From: JAXIHJ01 sp034189755
Lineage (GTDB): Bacteria > Planctomycetota > Phycisphaerae > SM23-33
Direction: 5' to 3'
Length of the DNA stretch: 6,948 nucleotides
Assembly: GCA_034189755.1 (NCBI GenBank)
Contig: JAXIHJ010000042.1
Coordinates: forward strand, 1-6,948
Part shown: positions 6,105 through 6,948 of the stretch, one piece after another
Position numbering within the stretch: the first letter of the stretch is position 1
How the letters are laid out: each line of letters opens with the position of its first letter
Translations under genes and position numbers: made by a program
Notes under the pieces: model-generated
What the model was told of the DNA's origin: nothing
The model's input: the letters and a program-made list of their open reading frames with translations, nothing else
Databases searched by the model: none

Positions 6105-6948
6105 ATGTCGGTTAGGCCGTGGATAGCACAGTGTCTCTGGTTCGCAGTTGCCTGCGGCCTGCTCGTTGCGGCGGGCTTGCTTCAGGGCCCGATGCAGCAG
6201 CAGAGGCAGCAGCAGGAATTCACCTCGCCCGGCGACGTCGTGGCGCAGAACCATCCCGAGGTGGCCCTGCTGACGACCGCACCGGGCGGCCTGCGGGCGC
6301 TGCTGGTCAACTATCTCTGGATACGCGCCGAGCAGCTCAAGAACCAGGGGCGATTTTTCGACGCCATGCAACTGGCCGAGCTGATATGCAAGTTCCAGCC
6401 TCGCTTCGCCGGCGTCTGGAGCTTTCATTCGTGGAACATGGCCTGGAATATTTCCGTAGCCACCCATACGCCGGCGGAACGCTGGATGTGGGTCTCCAAC
6501 GGTATCCGCCTGCTGCGGGACAACGGCATACCGCTGAACCCGAGATCGCTTATCCTTTACAAGGACCTCGGCTGGATATTTTTTTCCAAGATGGGCCAGA
6601 CCACTGACGAGATGCACAAGGTCTATAAGCAGCGCTGGGCGGCGGAAATGCAGCGCCTGCTCGGCGCTCCGCCGGCCGGCACAACTGCACAGGTCATCGA
6701 GGCATTTAGGCCTATCGCCGCGGCGCCGCTTGACAAAGATCCACGCCGCCAGGGTCTTAAGCCCATCCAGCCGGGCCAGCTCGCCGTCCTCCTGCGCGAC
6801 CCCGGCGTCGCCGCTTATGCCGAACTGCTGGCTGGCTATGATGTGCGGGTCGATGAGTCGCTGCTGGACGCCTACAACCGCTACAGCCTTGACGACGGCG
6901 CCGCGATGGTGCGTGTAGGTCCGCCCGTTCTTAAAACCGAGCGCCAGC
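6105..6948 (+). CDS. Membrane-anchored protein of unknown function, possibly TPR-like (3' end outside window)
   Basis: Seen: ATG 6105 opens a frame with no stop to the right edge, 281 codons so far. One hydrophobic helix at about 6-27 is followed by a Gln-rich stretch (MQQQRQQQ, 30-37), so the rest probably lies outside the cytoplasm. A region rich in Trp and aromatic residues (57-190) contains LTTAPGGLRALLVNYLWIRAEQLK (split around 56-79), GRFFDAMQLAELI (82-94), FAGVWSFHSWNMAWNIS (101-117), ERWMWVSNGIRLLRDNGI (125-142), LYKDLGWIFF (151-160) and RWAAEMQRLLGAPP (177-190). The spacing of paired helices with Ala/Leu/Trp resembles degenerate TPR repeats, but no clean consensus is present. I recall similar proteins in Planctomycetota genomes, without an assigned function. 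Inferred: accessory protein of the upstream exporter, from the 11-nt spacing. A lipoprotein signal was considered and not accepted. Confidence 0.8.
   Translation, partial: MSVRPWIAQCLWFAVACGLLVAAGLLQGPMQQQRQQQEFTSPGDVVAQNHPEVALLTTAPGGLRALLVNYLWIRAEQLKNQGRFFDAMQLAELICKFQPRFAGVWSFHSWNMAWNISVATHTPAERWMWVSNGIRLLRDNGIPLNPRSLILYKDLGWIFFSKMGQTTDEMHKVYKQRWAAEMQRLLGAPPAGTTAQVIEAFRPIAAAPLDKDPRRQGLKPIQPGQLAVLLRDPGVAAYAELLAGYDVRVDESLLDAYNRYSLDDGAAMVRVGPPVLKTERQ

Noticed and set aside
6150..6160. Possible lipobox (AVAC) in the last gene, suggesting a lipoprotein
   Set aside because: The Cys at residue 17 sits in the middle of the hydrophobic helix, with more hydrophobic residues after it, and Leu is absent at the -3 position. 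A membrane anchor fits better.
6192..6215. Short CAG repeats
   Set aside because: They encode a brief Gln-rich linker (MQQQRQQQ) just after the membrane helix. The run is too short and interrupted to be a meaningful repeat element.

Overview
The window looks like chromosomal DNA from a bacterium of moderately high GC content, about 60% by eye. Protein style and gene order suggest Planctomycetota, most likely a Phycisphaerae-like lineage. I infer this from family resemblance (the HPPPE-type HflK-like protein, the ABC-2 permease with a large insert, and the last gene's LTTAPGG/NYLWIRAEQLK sequence), not from a marker gene. No rRNA, tRNA, mobile element, CRISPR array or integrase is visible.

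The whole window is one densely packed plus-strand transcription unit, open at both ends. In order it holds: (1) the C-terminal part of an HflK-like SPFH protein, cut by the left edge (1-852); (2) an HflC-like SPFH protein (901-1830); (3) a second, longer HflK-like SPFH protein (1859-3217); (4) an ABC transporter ATPase with an unusual Pro/Ala/charge-rich C-terminal tail (3259-4470); (5) an ABC-2 type permease with an extracytoplasmic insert of about 270 residues (4474-6093); (6) the N-terminal part of a membrane-anchored, Trp-rich, possibly TPR-like protein of unknown function, cut by the right edge (6105-6948). Gaps between genes are 48, 28, 41, 3 and 11 nt. No terminator or internal promoter is apparent. 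Shine-Dalgarno-like sequences precede all five starts in the window.

The likely theme is a membrane complex. Three SPFH proteins could form a ring or cage in the membrane, as HflK/HflC do around FtsH in Escherichia coli. They are encoded together with a complete two-component ABC-2 exporter and an anchored accessory protein. FtsH is not in the window. A functional link between the SPFH assembly and the ABC transporter is inferred from operon structure only. The transported substrate cannot be read from the sequence.

The most notable points are the SPFH triplet in place of the usual hflK-hflC pair, the coupling to an ABC exporter, the lineage-style insertions in both HflK-like proteins, and the uncharacterised last gene. 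A perfect 14-bp inverted repeat at the extreme left edge may be an assembly or library artefact.
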